This document shows positions 36,701 to 44,906 of a stretch of DNA of 64,000 nt, one piece after another. A program made the position numbers and the translations under genes. The DNA comes from M30B19 sp041741535 (lineage in GTDB: Bacteria > Planctomycetota > Planctomycetia > Pirellulales > Pirellulaceae). The notes beneath the pieces were generated by a model. The model worked only from the letters and a program-made list of their open reading frames with translations. It did no database searches and had not been told where the DNA came from. Location: NCBI GenBank assembly GCA_041741535.1, contig JBGSJV010000170.1, forward strand, positions 1 to 64,000, given 5' to 3'. Within the stretch, counting starts at the first letter, position 1, and each line of letters begins with the position of its first letter.

Positions 36701-38035
36701 ATATCGATCTCGAGCCAGGTCTTCGCTTGCTTGAACCACTTCCAGAGTGCGGCTGAAACTGTCGGACAACGGATTGGAAAACTGCCTCGGATCGTTGGCA
36801 CGCAGGCGGGCCGTGGTTTGCCAATACACTTGTTGCACGATCTCACGTGGTAGATCGCCCAACAGTTCGATGAGCAGTGCCAAGAGCTTTTGATGCGGTC
36901 GCAGCTTCTCGAACCATTTGACAAAATAGCTTGGCGGCTGCTGGCCGATTTGGCTGACAATCGCCTCAACCGTCTGTTCCAGCTCCTGGGATTCTTCTCG
37001 GCCCACCGATTCGTAGAGTTGTCGATACAGCAACCCTAGTTGGACTGGGAAGTGCAGATGCTTGACCCGCGACTTCAAGATGCTTGGCAGTCGGTCGCAA
37101 ACCATTTCCGACAAACGACCATTCCGCCGAGCGGAAATCGAATAGGCATCAATCGCGCGAGAGAACCACCTCTCGGGGTCGGCCAACGCGGAAGGAATTT
37201 GTCGCATCCATTCCGGACCGATTCCGTTGACCGCATTTTCTCCGATCAAAACCCAGGTCATATCCTTCGAGCGCAGGAACGCTTGAAACTCGGCTAGCTC
37301 GCTCTCGCTGACACCGGCCAAATATCTTCCCGATTTGCTTTTCCCGGAACAAATCAAGACAGACCCCGCCCAGTCTCGGCCGCTCGACTGGATCTCCTGG
37401 ATCAATTCACGTAGGGATGGCGACTCCAACTCGAACCAATAGCAATGTTGGTCGACCGACCGACCTTGAACATCACAAATGGCCTTGCCCAATTTCAACG
37501 CACTGAACCATCGCCCCGAATTGGGCGGTCCAAAAATAAGGAAGATCCGATCCGTCGGCGTTTCGCCTCCGTCCAGACCTTCAAGTACGGTCGCCAATTC
37601 ACGGTTCGGAGCAACATAGCGATCGTCCAAGTCAACGGTAAAGTCATAACGCACCAATTCAATCTTGGCATGCAGCGAAGCCTTGGATTGAAATCCTGGC
37701 GATTCGACTTTGGCGTAGTCTGCAAAATGTAGTTTGGCCGCTTGAGAGTTTTGTTGCTCCTTCTCGGCGCTACTTGCGTCCGAATCTCGTGGGATCTTGG
37801 GCACGTGTCGATCGTTTTCACCAAACTCCGCGTGATTGTCTGTTTCTGATCCAACTAGATTGTTGGCTTGTCCAGCTCCACCTTGATCTGCAGTTGCAAC
37901 TTGAGAGTTTGGCGGATCGTCATTGACGGCAACCAATGGGCTCTCACCTTTATCCCACCGGGACGGATGATTGACCGATTCCGCGCGGGACGGTTCGTCG
38001 GTTCCTGCCGCCGAGTTTTTATCGCCTTCCAACAT
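33722..38035 (-). CDS. 1437-residue protein with altered P-loop
   Basis: This very large protein opens with about 110 polar, probably disordered residues. Near residue 170 is FGPPNSGRW, a P-loop in which the usual GK[ST] is GR[W]; a hydrophobic strand ending in Ser/Gly follows 70 residues later. The middle thousand residues are mostly helical, without recognisable repeats or transmembrane segments. The last 150 residues resemble the C-terminal extension of GTPase 2. It may be a STAND-like or scaffold ATPase that lost hydrolysis. The start at ATG 38035 is six bases after GGGAG. Its stop overlaps the SD of FGE copy B. Function is unknown. Confidence 0.55.
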   Translation of the reverse strand: MLEGDKNSAAGTDEPSRAESVNHPSRWDKGESPLVAVNDDPPNSQVATADQGGAGQANNLVGSETDNHAEFGENDRHVPKIPRDSDASSAEKEQQNSQAAKLHFADYAKVESPGFQSKASLHAKIELVRYDFTVDLDDRYVAPNRELATVLEGLDGGETPTDRIFLIFGPPNSGRWFSALKLGKAICDVQGRSVDQHCYWFELESPSLRELIQEIQSSGRDWAGSVLICSGKSKSGRYLAGVSESELAEFQAFLRSKDMTWVLIGENAVNGIGPEWMRQIPSALADPERWFSRAIDAYSISARRNGRLSEMVCDRLPSILKSRVKHLHFPVQLGLLYRQLYESVGREESQELEQTVEAIVSQIGQQPPSYFVKWFEKLRPHQKLLALLIELLGDLPREIVQQVYWQTTARLRANDPRQFSNPLSDSFSRTLEVVQASEDLARDRYCFSSESYRRFVARELPSYQSLLWETVPALEKLVQHASGDTTGSRYARLGKTIARICEQNWLQFSQLVVASILKNIKKPDSSELEIVCEAMKEAVAGPLGDDVMKLFLSHCYFRKSEPEAAILTQLSIAARVAPYLYFGLTNSAGQRQGDPEITRRLAIMESRILELLHACYLERNRNKFWNGLVGVFVHLLVELFQVNADRISKLLLDWSPEGAGQADSPNLPGNSSSVGETEPVATSAAPAETYHQRAEESAKTKLEKRLMTHMVSSLIWQRIGQAEIALVHLPAALRLLQRIIEIEFELFELIDGEMSEEQTEQFVSGVDAALPALAEPLRNDQFTSKVRASLCELVNDLTVPQRETLCQKIRENWCRPNMDSKVAGTGRFIIGYARLLNGEPFEPAENMCGVLLVEIPAYRRQDARELVREISSALSIRSRIAIIPLGRTRILNESMDSPLPAGEFDRLESRCWLVSPGLEAVGPTNVSFLAACFWSSVIVDGQFAAGARSDLSDWLSSDSAADGWCSRVLVVRLKDNANENDNSPTSRLKDDLLTTVSDTHPQYLQLSIRSRLSLIRRIERQVGMVLVRGLATRSVEDWQRLLAVRHGDVDLGSPAAIGGAIDNLVARLERKTGDTDDLHGLESISALFQLLLALDAKSALTLTGGWNRNGAGTYAMLGKSLFLLAVRFLYARNTCRPELVSALLDAATPLAKASDRHDLEIDLLFQLFYAWSSDPKFLAEMERLAASWQTILETPSNSFRKKYGNRIAAWRNKHVSNSSHLSAVQTSEVTNGFWDNAGIQATHDEQNRLQSLNVACEEFLDDWLYRLTIRRAEQLPNDGSKIFAIVLQGSGNGGKKVLAQIGGTFFKRLRHVLKESQITPAYYRIGLDKPVCVRRPYFDTSVLTHHSLEYPNLLYPVLEPIAERLAGVLLLADTPPLDWAECIEHFDGNAEFLTTSDQLKEDGHWFQIHDKDLGLGTADSKAEKLLEKFSFSLLKRR

Positions 38036-38055
38036 AAACATCTCCCAAATTTCAG

Positions 38056-38160
38056 CCGATCCCCAACGGGGTCTGACCCTCCCCGACGACGTTATAAAAA
38101 CACGACCACTTTAACTTCGCCTCCAAAAGGGCAGCCCCCTTCTGGGAAAGGCCCTTAGGC
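38056..38160. repeat. REP-like element, family A, degenerate copy (A3)
   Basis: About 105 bases keep the inner arm CCCCAACGGGGTCTGACCCT on the left and an AAGGGCAGCCCCCTT arm, ending CCTTAGG, on the right. Similarity to A2 and A4 is clear on the left and weak in the centre. It separates the zinc-ribbon membrane gene from the giant gene. Confidence 0.55.
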
Positions 38161-38196
38161 ATTTCGCGGAGAACCTGATACGTTCACACCCGAACT

Positions 38197-39357
38197 TTAA
38201 CGACTCGAAAAAACGGTCATCAAATACTGCAGGACGTTAAACGAATAACAACCCAGCCACACATACAAGCCGTACAACCAAGCCGCGGCAAAGCCCAGCG
38301 ACACCAAAGCTCCGGCCAAAAAACTCCCCTGCAAGCCCAGCAAATAGGTCAACCATCGCCCGACTCCCAAAGCCAGCATCAGCAGGAGAGCCGACAGGAA
38401 GCCGATTCCCAAATTCAAGTAATAACTCTCCGGCGGAAACATTCCTTGCTTCCACACTTTATCCACATTCGCCTTCGAGACCGCTTCACTGGCTTCGGGA
38501 AATAAGCCAAGAATTGGCTGCCGAATCAATTCGGGACTCGCTGCATAAAGCAACGTGAGCACCAGGCTTAACCACACGCTGACACCCGGCACGGATAACA
38601 AAACACTTGACCATTTCGAATCCGGTTCGGTACAAAGCACAAAGCCGATTGCCACCGAAAAATACAGACCCATGATCAACGCCGGCCACAATATCGCCGG
38701 GAATCTCCAAGCCACCTCCCCGCTCTGGCAGTTGAGCACAAACAGTGCCTCGTCTTCGCCGCTGGTCCGACTTTCGGAACCCTGGCCCCGACTCACTGCC
38801 TGGAATCGCAAGTGTCCATGGCCTTGGCAACCACTCGGCTGCAAGAAATGCGCCCGCACGCGAAAATGTTGTTCGGCCCCAGGCGCCAACTCAAGGCCGC
38901 TGAGCAAACTCTCTTCATTGACGGGCTGTAGTGAAACCCAGTTCGGGTTGTCCGTCCCCGTCAAACGCCAAGTTTGGGAAGAGTTGTTGCGAACAACAAA
39001 GGACCTCATGCCATCCGCCCCAAAGTCGATCGGCTCCAAGTTGCTACCCAGCGGTCGATCGTGGACCGTGTAAAACGGCCCCGGCTTTCCCGTTATCGGA
39101 ATACGAGGACTCACTTCCAATGGTTGAACAACGCGTCCTTCCAAGTTCACCGGAGCCAACTCCGCCACGTCACAACCGTTGACGCATCTTTTTCCAGCAA
39201 TCACCGACTTGATGTAATACGTCTTGCAGTTTGGACATCGAACAGCCGCACGTTTGTTTGCATCGCTGTGCTGGGGATCGATGGTCTCAAAACTCCACCC
39301 GCAGGCAATTCGTTTGATCCGTTCTGTCTTGGTCCCATTTTGCGCTTCAGTGTTCAT
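38197..39357 (-). CDS. Zinc-ribbon, Ig-like, multi-helix membrane protein
   Basis: This 386-residue protein has an N-terminal zinc ribbon (CPNC, then CVNGC, residues 41-64). Residues about 110-215 form a beta-rich domain with VRNNSSQTWRL and GAEQHFRVR, like Ig-type or MSP-like folds. The last 160 residues hold about five membrane helices. It is a probable membrane receptor or scaffold. It overlaps the upstream kinase gene by four bases (ATGA), so the pair should be made together, and the kinase may phosphorylate it. No enzymatic motif was found. Confidence 0.6.
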   Translation of the reverse strand: MNTEAQNGTKTERIKRIACGWSFETIDPQHSDANKRAAVRCPNCKTYYIKSVIAGKRCVNGCDVAELAPVNLEGRVVQPLEVSPRIPITGKPGPFYTVHDRPLGSNLEPIDFGADGMRSFVVRNNSSQTWRLTGTDNPNWVSLQPVNEESLLSGLELAPGAEQHFRVRAHFLQPSGCQGHGHLRFQAVSRGQGSESRTSGEDEALFVLNCQSGEVAWRFPAILWPALIMGLYFSVAIGFVLCTEPDSKWSSVLLSVPGVSVWLSLVLTLLYAASPELIRQPILGLFPEASEAVSKANVDKVWKQGMFPPESYYLNLGIGFLSALLLMLALGVGRWLTYLLGLQGSFLAGALVSLGFAAAWLYGLYVWLGCYSFNVLQYLMTVFSSR

Positions 39358-40778
39358 GATTTATCCTGATTCGGACCGTTTAATATCGCGTAACGGCCCG
39401 TATGCAATCCATAGCTTTCGAGCACTTCGGCGGTCAAATCCGAGGCTTGCTTAGGACCACCCAACTTCAAATACCAAACTCGCCCAACGGAGTTGCGAAT
39501 GAATTGCTCCAGTCCTCGCCGTGAGATCCCGGGACAATTGAACATGCTTATCGAGTTCAGCAGCGGAAACAATGGTACCTGAGCAAAAATTCGATCGTCA
39601 ATCTTCGCGCAGCCATCCAAAATCAACTCCCGCAGCTGGGGATATTTGGCCAGTTGCGCGATTTCCGCACATGAGATGTCGGTACCGCTCAGGTCGACTA
39701 CGCGAACCTGATGGTCCATGACTCGCTCCAGTTCAACCGACCAGTGCTCTGAGGGAATTTCCCGATTCACCCGACGGACACGGTCTTTGTCGCGTACCAA
39801 GTAGGGGCGATGGTTTTGGCCCATCGCCGCTCGTTTCGTCGAACCAAGTAAACTGTTGGCAAACTCGGCAACACTTGCGAATCGATCAGCGGGCGATATC
39901 TGTAAAGCCCGTTCAAGGACCGGAGCCACGCGGGCATCCAGCGAACCAGAGGAAATGCACAGGCCACCTTGGTTCGTTCGCGTTGGAATTTCTCCACTAA
40001 GGCAAGAATAGATGGTTGCCGCCAGTGAAAACTGATCCACGCGCAACCAGCCTTGTTCACCCTGAGGAGACTTCGATTGTTCGGGCGCACCGTACGCGCG
40101 CGTTCGCCAACCATCCAAGCTCCCGGCCGGTGCCATGCTCCAGCGACTCAAGCCCCAATCCGCAACGTATGGCTTGCCCGAATTGGCTTCCACCAAGATA
40201 TTGGCCGGCTTGATGTCGCAATGCAGAAAGCCTCGCTCGTTGGCGAACGAAACTGCTTGACAGATGTCGTAGAAAAATCGTGCGGACTTTTCGCCCCAGG
40301 ACCAGGGAAACTGGTGCTCGATCCAGAAGTGAATCAGGTTCTTGGCCGCCGCTTCCGTGCACGCTGCAACACCGACGTCTTTCAATCTCTGCAAAGCCGC
40401 TGCCAATGCGGCTCGCAATTGACCTTGATCACCGCCTTCACGCGGCAATCCAGCGATCACTTGTCGCACCGTATCCAACGAGCAGCCCTCGACGTAGCTC
40501 ATCCGCATGGCCAAAAGCGGGCCAAAGATCTCAAAATCTTCGAAGAGCAGAATATGCGGATGTCGCATATTCAGCAGTCGGGTCGCTTCGTTCTGGAGCG
40601 CCGTCGCAGTCGCTGGTGACGTTGTCGGCGCTAGTCGCGTCAATTTCAACGCCGAGACTTTCTCAGGAAGATGTCGCAATCGCACTTGCCACACCTCGCC
40701 CATTCCCCCTTGTCCCAAGCGCCGAATCAAATCGTAACGCCGCTTCACGTCCGTCAACAATTCCTCCGGTAAAGACAT
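39354..40778 (-). CDS. Ser/Thr kinase with LRR-like tail
   Basis: This 474-residue protein has a kinase domain at about residues 12-310: Gly loop RLGQGGMGEVW, catalytic loop HCDIKPANIL and DWG in place of DFG. The HRD Arg is Cys, so activation-loop control is unusual, but the catalytic Asp and Asn stay and activity is possible. The C-terminal 120 residues have leucine-rich-repeat-like strands (VRVVDLSGTDIS, LRELILDGC). ATG 40778 has GGAG seven bases upstream. It lies between the FHA protein and the zinc-ribbon membrane protein, likely partners. Confidence 0.82.
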   Translation of the reverse strand: MSLPEELLTDVKRRYDLIRRLGQGGMGEVWQVRLRHLPEKVSALKLTRLAPTTSPATATALQNEATRLLNMRHPHILLFEDFEIFGPLLAMRMSYVEGCSLDTVRQVIAGLPREGGDQGQLRAALAAALQRLKDVGVAACTEAAAKNLIHFWIEHQFPWSWGEKSARFFYDICQAVSFANERGFLHCDIKPANILVEANSGKPYVADWGLSRWSMAPAGSLDGWRTRAYGAPEQSKSPQGEQGWLRVDQFSLAATIYSCLSGEIPTRTNQGGLCISSGSLDARVAPVLERALQISPADRFASVAEFANSLLGSTKRAAMGQNHRPYLVRDKDRVRRVNREIPSEHWSVELERVMDHQVRVVDLSGTDISCAEIAQLAKYPQLRELILDGCAKIDDRIFAQVPLFPLLNSISMFNCPGISRRGLEQFIRNSVGRVWYLKLGGPKQASDLTAEVLESYGLHTGRYAILNGPNQDKS

Positions 40779-40864
40779 CCGCAACTCCGAAATACGCCAA
40801 GGGCTAACCAATTTTCTGTCGTCCGGGTTTGCCTAGCCGCCTATTGAATCCTGGCCCACAAGAT

Positions 40865-42238
40865 TCACGGGACCTTCGTTCTCTCTTGTTCTCGCTCCAA
40901 GATGCGACACTCCAATACATATGAGGGTTGGAGTCGATTGGCCCCAACTTCAAACGGCACTCCATCAACCATAAGCCGAGCACCAAGCTTTAGCGGGATC
41001 GGCCAAAAGGCAGGGAAGATCGATTGGTCCGATCGGGCATCACGCACAACACTCGGCGATTGTAACCAGTACTCTCCCCCCATAAACCAGATGAGCGAAT
41101 GGCTTCTTAGCCCGGGATGCGCGAGAGCGCAGTCATCTCGTGGCGGACCGACCAGACACCGCAGTGGCACCAATACCACGACCTCCGCCCCATCGACATT
41201 TTCGCCCCCCGCGCGTTCCAGACGCAGGGCAACTCGGCCGCTTTTAAGATCACGCGAGTCCGCTAAGAAGTGAGCAATCTGTTGCATGGGTCCGATTGGG
41301 TTCGTTCCAGGTATTGATGACGTAAACAGCCGAGCGATAAAGCCGAGTGACACAAAGTTGATCGCACCGGCCTTGCTGGCCATGCGCTCCGCATCGAATC
41401 GGAATGTCTCACCGTCCTTCGTCAATTGAACGGTTTTGCTTGGCGAATAGCCGACGGTCGTACCGTAGGTCGACGTGTCTTTCACGACAAACCCATCGGA
41501 CTGCGACACAATCACAGCGTGGTTTCTACTGATCAGTTCTTGCCTTTTCGCGCGATTTTTATCCGACTCATCCAACTTTCTCAACACAACGCTGCAGGGC
41601 AACACGTCCGCCTCCGGTGTCCGGTTTCGCCCGAGTACCACCGGCTCGTCCCCTCCAACCAAATAGTAGCAAGTTGGACGGTCCACATCCCCGATCCGAA
41701 GATTTAGCTTACGCGACTCCGGATCGGACTTGAGGCTCACCGACAGCTCTTCCCGCCATACCAACCCTTGCGAATACCAATCACTAACCTTAACCGATGA
41801 AGTGCCTTGGTAGTCCGAGATTTCGATAGGGCTGTAAACGACCGCCTGGTCCTTGGCTTGGTTGACGATCTGGATTCGGTCGCCATCTCTTTGGAACGTC
41901 AAGTACGCAGAATAGGTACAACCCCAAAACCACAAGTAGACGTTCAGCGAATCTTCAATCAATACCTGCTCCTGCCAACGATGTTGCTCGGGCGCGACGA
42001 CCAACCAATCACCGCGCAATTCCATGCGATTGCTGTAGATTGCGATTCGGCATGAATCAATCGTTGAGCAAAACCCTGGGAACCGCACGGAAAATCCGAG
42101 TCGACGGATGGACCCGTCAACTTCCACTTGCAATCGTAGTTCTGGGATCAGCGCCTCACGGCATTCCGGGCATCGCGCCGACCGCGAAAATGCGAACGAT
42201 TTGCAGCCACAATTTGGACAACATCCAAGATAATGCAC
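40865..42238 (-). CDS. Zinc-ribbon FHA-domain protein
   Basis: This protein of about 457 residues starts with a zinc ribbon (CPNC, CPEC). A beta-rich region (about 60-190) precedes an FHA domain at about residues 200-300, with VLGRN, SRNHAVI and STYGTTVG; it should bind phosphothreonine. The rest, about 150 residues, is unassigned. The start is uncertain: GTG 42238 has GAGAAAGG nine bases upstream, while TTG 42283 is open but its SD is too close. It lies just upstream of the Ser/Thr kinase, which suggests it reads that kinase's product. Confidence 0.75.
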   Translation of the reverse strand: MHYLGCCPNCGCKSFAFSRSARCPECREALIPELRLQVEVDGSIRRLGFSVRFPGFCSTIDSCRIAIYSNRMELRGDWLVVAPEQHRWQEQVLIEDSLNVYLWFWGCTYSAYLTFQRDGDRIQIVNQAKDQAVVYSPIEISDYQGTSSVKVSDWYSQGLVWREELSVSLKSDPESRKLNLRIGDVDRPTCYYLVGGDEPVVLGRNRTPEADVLPCSVVLRKLDESDKNRAKRQELISRNHAVIVSQSDGFVVKDTSTYGTTVGYSPSKTVQLTKDGETFRFDAERMASKAGAINFVSLGFIARLFTSSIPGTNPIGPMQQIAHFLADSRDLKSGRVALRLERAGGENVDGAEVVVLVPLRCLVGPPRDDCALAHPGLRSHSLIWFMGGEYWLQSPSVVRDARSDQSIFPAFWPIPLKLGARLMVDGVPFEVGANRLQPSYVLECRILEREQERTKVP

Positions 42239-42384
42239 AGACCAAAGCCTTTCTCTATCAAAATGAACGAGGCTTGTCGACAAAGCCTCGCATCTTCATT
42301 TCAAGAAGTTTCATGATCGAAACGTGCCGCTGTGTGACACTCCGCTCCAACCTTCTTATAACGTTCCAATGGTACTCCGCCGAG

Positions 42385-42416
42385 GGAGCGAAAGCAATCA
42401 AATGTGCCTTCGCTCC
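42385..42416. terminator. Hairpin upstream of the FHA gene start
   Basis: GGAGCGAA (42385-42392) and TTCGCTCC (42409-42416) form an eight-base perfect stem with a 16-base loop, just downstream of the coiled-coil gene stop. There is no T-run, so a terminator role is weak; it could also be a leader or processing hairpin for the FHA gene. Confidence 0.3.
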
Positions 42417-42428
42417 ACCGACCTTCGG

Positions 42429-43034
42429 CTACGCGGTAGTATTGGCAAAATCTGGGCCATGGGACGACTCGGTGTTCGCCAATGTCGCCTCGCCGGAAAA
42501 CCCTTTATCGCCGGCTGCTAACGACATAGCCTCCAGGATGTTGGTCAACGTGGCTTCCGACTCTCGGTCGTGAGATCCATCCGTTTGCAACATCTCTTCC
42601 ACCACTCGGGCGTTTTGATCCAAGCGATCGATTTCCAAGCGACTTTCAATCAACAACTGCTCCATGTTCTGCAACTCGCGCAGATCAACACCGCCGCTGA
42701 CTTCCTTGATCCGAGCCAGCTCCTCGGAAAACTCCAATTGCCCCTCGATCATGCTGTAATGTTGGATTTGTTTCTCCAAAATCAACGCCAATCGCTCGCG
42801 ACCTTTGAACTGGGATTCCAAACGTACGATTTCGCGAGCTTTTTGACGACGCAGATTTTCGTTGGGCTGCTGAACGCCCGACTGAAACAACTCTTGCTTC
42901 CGCGACTCCAACACCCCGATTTCCCGGCACAAACACCGCGAGCGATGTTCCAGTGTCATTCGTTTGCGGCGAACGGTCTCCATGGACGGCAAGCTTGACT
43001 GTGTGGCTTTTCTATTGGCACCAAATTTGAACAT
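42429..43034 (-). CDS. Snf7/PspA-like coiled-coil protein, copy 1
   Basis: This 201-residue, all-helical protein starts at ATG 43034, eight bases after GGAG. The N-terminus is short and basic (MFKFGANRK). Helix 1 (EHRSRCLCREIGVLESRKQ) and helix 2 (RRQKAREIVRLESQF...LALILEKQIQHY) have the length and spacing of Snf7 helices. A third helix (LRELQNMEQLLIESRLEIDRL) and an acidic tail follow. I place it, with three neighbours, in the ESCRT-III/PspA superfamily by layout, not by a profile search. The Vps4-like ATPase encoded upstream would disassemble such filaments. Confidence 0.5.
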   Translation of the reverse strand: MFKFGANRKATQSSLPSMETVRRKRMTLEHRSRCLCREIGVLESRKQELFQSGVQQPNENLRRQKAREIVRLESQFKGRERLALILEKQIQHYSMIEGQLEFSEELARIKEVSGGVDLRELQNMEQLLIESRLEIDRLDQNARVVEEMLQTDGSHDRESEATLTNILEAMSLAAGDKGFSGEATLANTESSHGPDFANTTA

Positions 43035-43173
43035 GCTATTTTCTCCACTTGAAAAAAATGCGATGCCCAGGGGCATCGCAGACAGTAAAACATTTGGCGT
43101 TGATTCACTCGACCAACGCCGTTAAACACATGACGAACGATCGATCACCGAATTTGCATCCGTCCCGACATTC

Positions 43174-43270
43174 CTAGTGCTTTGTCACCACTTGATTTTG
43201 GGGACGGACTGGTAAAGGGGTCAGGAGTCCATTGTGCAAAGCACCCGAAGGGCCATTCCGGCAATTGACT
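43174..43270. repeat. REP/MITE-like element, family B, rearranged copy (B2)
   Basis: One end, AGTGCTTTGTCAC at 43176-43188, matches B1 in reverse complement over about 60 bases (CTGGTAAAGGG, CAGGAGTCCATTG). The other part, GCACCCGAAGGGCC and CCGGCAATTGACT, matches B1 in direct orientation. B2 thus joins both B1 segments in a new order. Confidence 0.65.
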
Positions 43271-43319
43271 ATCACGGTCATGCACCAAATCAACAGCTCG
43301 CTTGTTCGACAACTACAAA

Positions 43320-43982
43320 CTAAGCCGTCAGTGGTCGTTTGATCGTCGCCAGGGAATGGAACTGGCCACAGGCTGTGTCGCCCGCTATCGCCATTGAACC
43401 AAGGACCGGCGAAACTTCGGACGCTGGCTGACGTGGGGCAGGGCAGTCGACCGAGTTCTTGCCGGCCGAAATGCTAGCCGCCAAGATTTCATCTAGTCTC
43501 TGTTGCTCGGTTTGGCACTCCATCGTTTCGCAGATTCCCGTCAACCCTTCGTCCAACAGGGTCGCCGACTCGATCAGGTCACGGGTTTTCTCCTGGACGC
43601 GAGCGACGCGATCCAAGGTCTCCTCAGCGGTTGGCAGCAATACACCACCGGGAGTCGCCAGTTCTTCCAAGTCCGCAGCACCGCGCAACACCCGCACGAC
43701 GCGAACCAATTGATTGATTTGCGCGTTTTTGAGCGAGATCTTTTGATTCAAGGCGTCGATTCGCCGAGCATGCTGCAAACGCAGATGTGGCTCTTGAATC
43801 GTGTCTAGTTTTCGCTTGTGCGTGTCAAGCTCGCGATGCAGAACGTCCAACTCTTGCTCGGCGTATTGGATCTTTTGGTCCTGAGCCATCAGTGACTGTT
43901 GTCGATCCAAGTTTTGCTCGGGAACAGCCAGCCCAAATCGCTGGACAAGCCAAGCCCAAAAGCTGCTAAATACGAATCGCAT
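43320..43982 (-). CDS. Snf7/PspA-like coiled-coil protein, copy 2
   Basis: This 220-residue protein has an N-terminal aromatic, amphipathic segment (FSSFWAWLVQRFG) that may bind membrane, as the first helix of Snf7 and PspA does. A long coiled coil (residues about 30-110: QDQKIQYAEQELDVLHREL and on) is followed by a shorter helix (ETLDRVARVQEKTRDLIESATLL) and a short charged helix, QQRLDEILAA, that could be an MIT-interacting motif. The C-terminus is disordered. ATG 43982 has AAGGAG eight bases upstream. Assignment rests on helix layout and neighbours. Confidence 0.52.
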   Translation of the reverse strand: MRFVFSSFWAWLVQRFGLAVPEQNLDRQQSLMAQDQKIQYAEQELDVLHRELDTHKRKLDTIQEPHLRLQHARRIDALNQKISLKNAQINQLVRVVRVLRGAADLEELATPGGVLLPTAEETLDRVARVQEKTRDLIESATLLDEGLTGICETMECQTEQQRLDEILAASISAGKNSVDCPAPRQPASEVSPVLGSMAIAGDTACGQFHSLATIKRPLTA

Positions 43983-44119
43983 GTTCGATTCTCCTTCAAG
44001 GAAGTGGAGGGATGGATTGGAAGGAATGATTCGGCGAGCGATCGTCTGATACCGACTCGCACAAAATGAACCCCGACCGGTGGTGGCCTAAAGAGAATAG
44101 GAAATGGTGGCTGAATTCC

Positions 44120-44138
44120 TTGCGAAAAAACTTCGCAA
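44120..44138. terminator. Seven-base hairpin between coiled-coil genes
   Basis: TTGCGAA (44120-44126) and TTCGCAA (44132-44138) make a small perfect stem with a five-base loop. It lies in the 279-base gap between two coiled-coil genes. The flank lacks a clear T-run on the minus strand, so it may be a processing or attenuation site. Confidence 0.3.
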
Positions 44139-44217
44139 AGAAGAGCGCACCGTGCCGTGACGATTCCTGAACGGAACCACGCTTATGGGAGCGGCCCGCC
44201 TATCAGACCACGGTGCT

Positions 44218-44233
44218 GGGCGGTGCCCCGCCC
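44218..44233. terminator. GC-rich hairpin after coiled-coil copy 3
   Basis: GGGCGG (44218-44223) and CCGCCC (44228-44233) form a tight stem with a four-base loop, about 30 bases after the stop of the minus gene ending at 44262. No T-run follows, so it is at best a weak or Rho-dependent terminator. Confidence 0.3.
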
Positions 44234-44261
44234 ATCGATTGCCGTCCAAGACGCCGGTCCA

Positions 44262-44879
44262 TCAGGCAGGAACGCGAGTCGCGAACTTTTGGATCGCCGC
44301 CCGAAAGGCTTCGTCGTTGCCGTTGGAAAGCGACCCCGCCGGAGCCGAGTCCCAAACTTCGGGCTCCGCCGCAACCTGGGCCGATTCTTGCCACTGCCGA
44401 GTCTCTTCGATTTCGATGCTGGTCGCCGTTTCCAGGAAATCATCCATCCGTTGCTGATGGAGATTGGCCGTGCTGAGTGCGGTCGACATCCCCTCTTGGA
44501 GTTTCGCCAATTGTTTGGGATTTGCCTCGCGCATGATGACGTCACACATGCCCTTCATGGCCTCGACGAAGTCTGCTGCGACTGTGATTTCGTCGCGACG
44601 CAGTTCGAGAACCTCGATTTTCAGCAGGAACCGCTCCAAGCGATTGATGGTGCGGTTGGCATCGCCGTACATCCGCGCGCATTGATTGAATTGTTCCTGA
44701 TCATTCAGACGAAAGGCTCGGTGAGCTGTTTTGTAATAGGCCTCGGCCTGTCCGCGACATTTGTTGATTTGCCGACGGATCTTCTGCTTTCCCGCCTGAA
44801 CTTTCATTCGAGACTCTTCGGCGGTTACTCCGCCAGCAAACACCAGTTGAATCAAGCTGCTCAAGAATTTCACGACCAT
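44262..44879 (-). CDS. Snf7/PspA-like coiled-coil protein, copy 3
   Basis: This 205-residue protein gives the best ESCRT-III-like reading of the four. An N-terminal hydrophobic segment (KFLSSLIQLVFAGG) is followed by a basic helix (RRQINKCRGQAEAYYKTAHRA), then CARMYGDANRTINRLERFLLKIEVLELRRDEI, and EAMKGMCDVIMREAN. The order basic helix, Arg/Leu-rich helix, Met-rich helix matches the Snf7 core; a Met-rich linker and acidic C-terminal tail are also usual. It lies just downstream of the Vps4-like gene (27-base gap). ATG 44879 has AAGGA upstream. A profile search would settle membership. Confidence 0.58.
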   Translation of the reverse strand: MVVKFLSSLIQLVFAGGVTAEESRMKVQAGKQKIRRQINKCRGQAEAYYKTAHRAFRLNDQEQFNQCARMYGDANRTINRLERFLLKIEVLELRRDEITVAADFVEAMKGMCDVIMREANPKQLAKLQEGMSTALSTANLHQQRMDDFLETATSIEIEETRQWQESAQVAAEPEVWDSAPAGSLSNGNDEAFRAAIQKFATRVPA

Positions 44880-44906
44880 GATGGAAGGTTCCTTGTGGGT
44901 TGGTGG

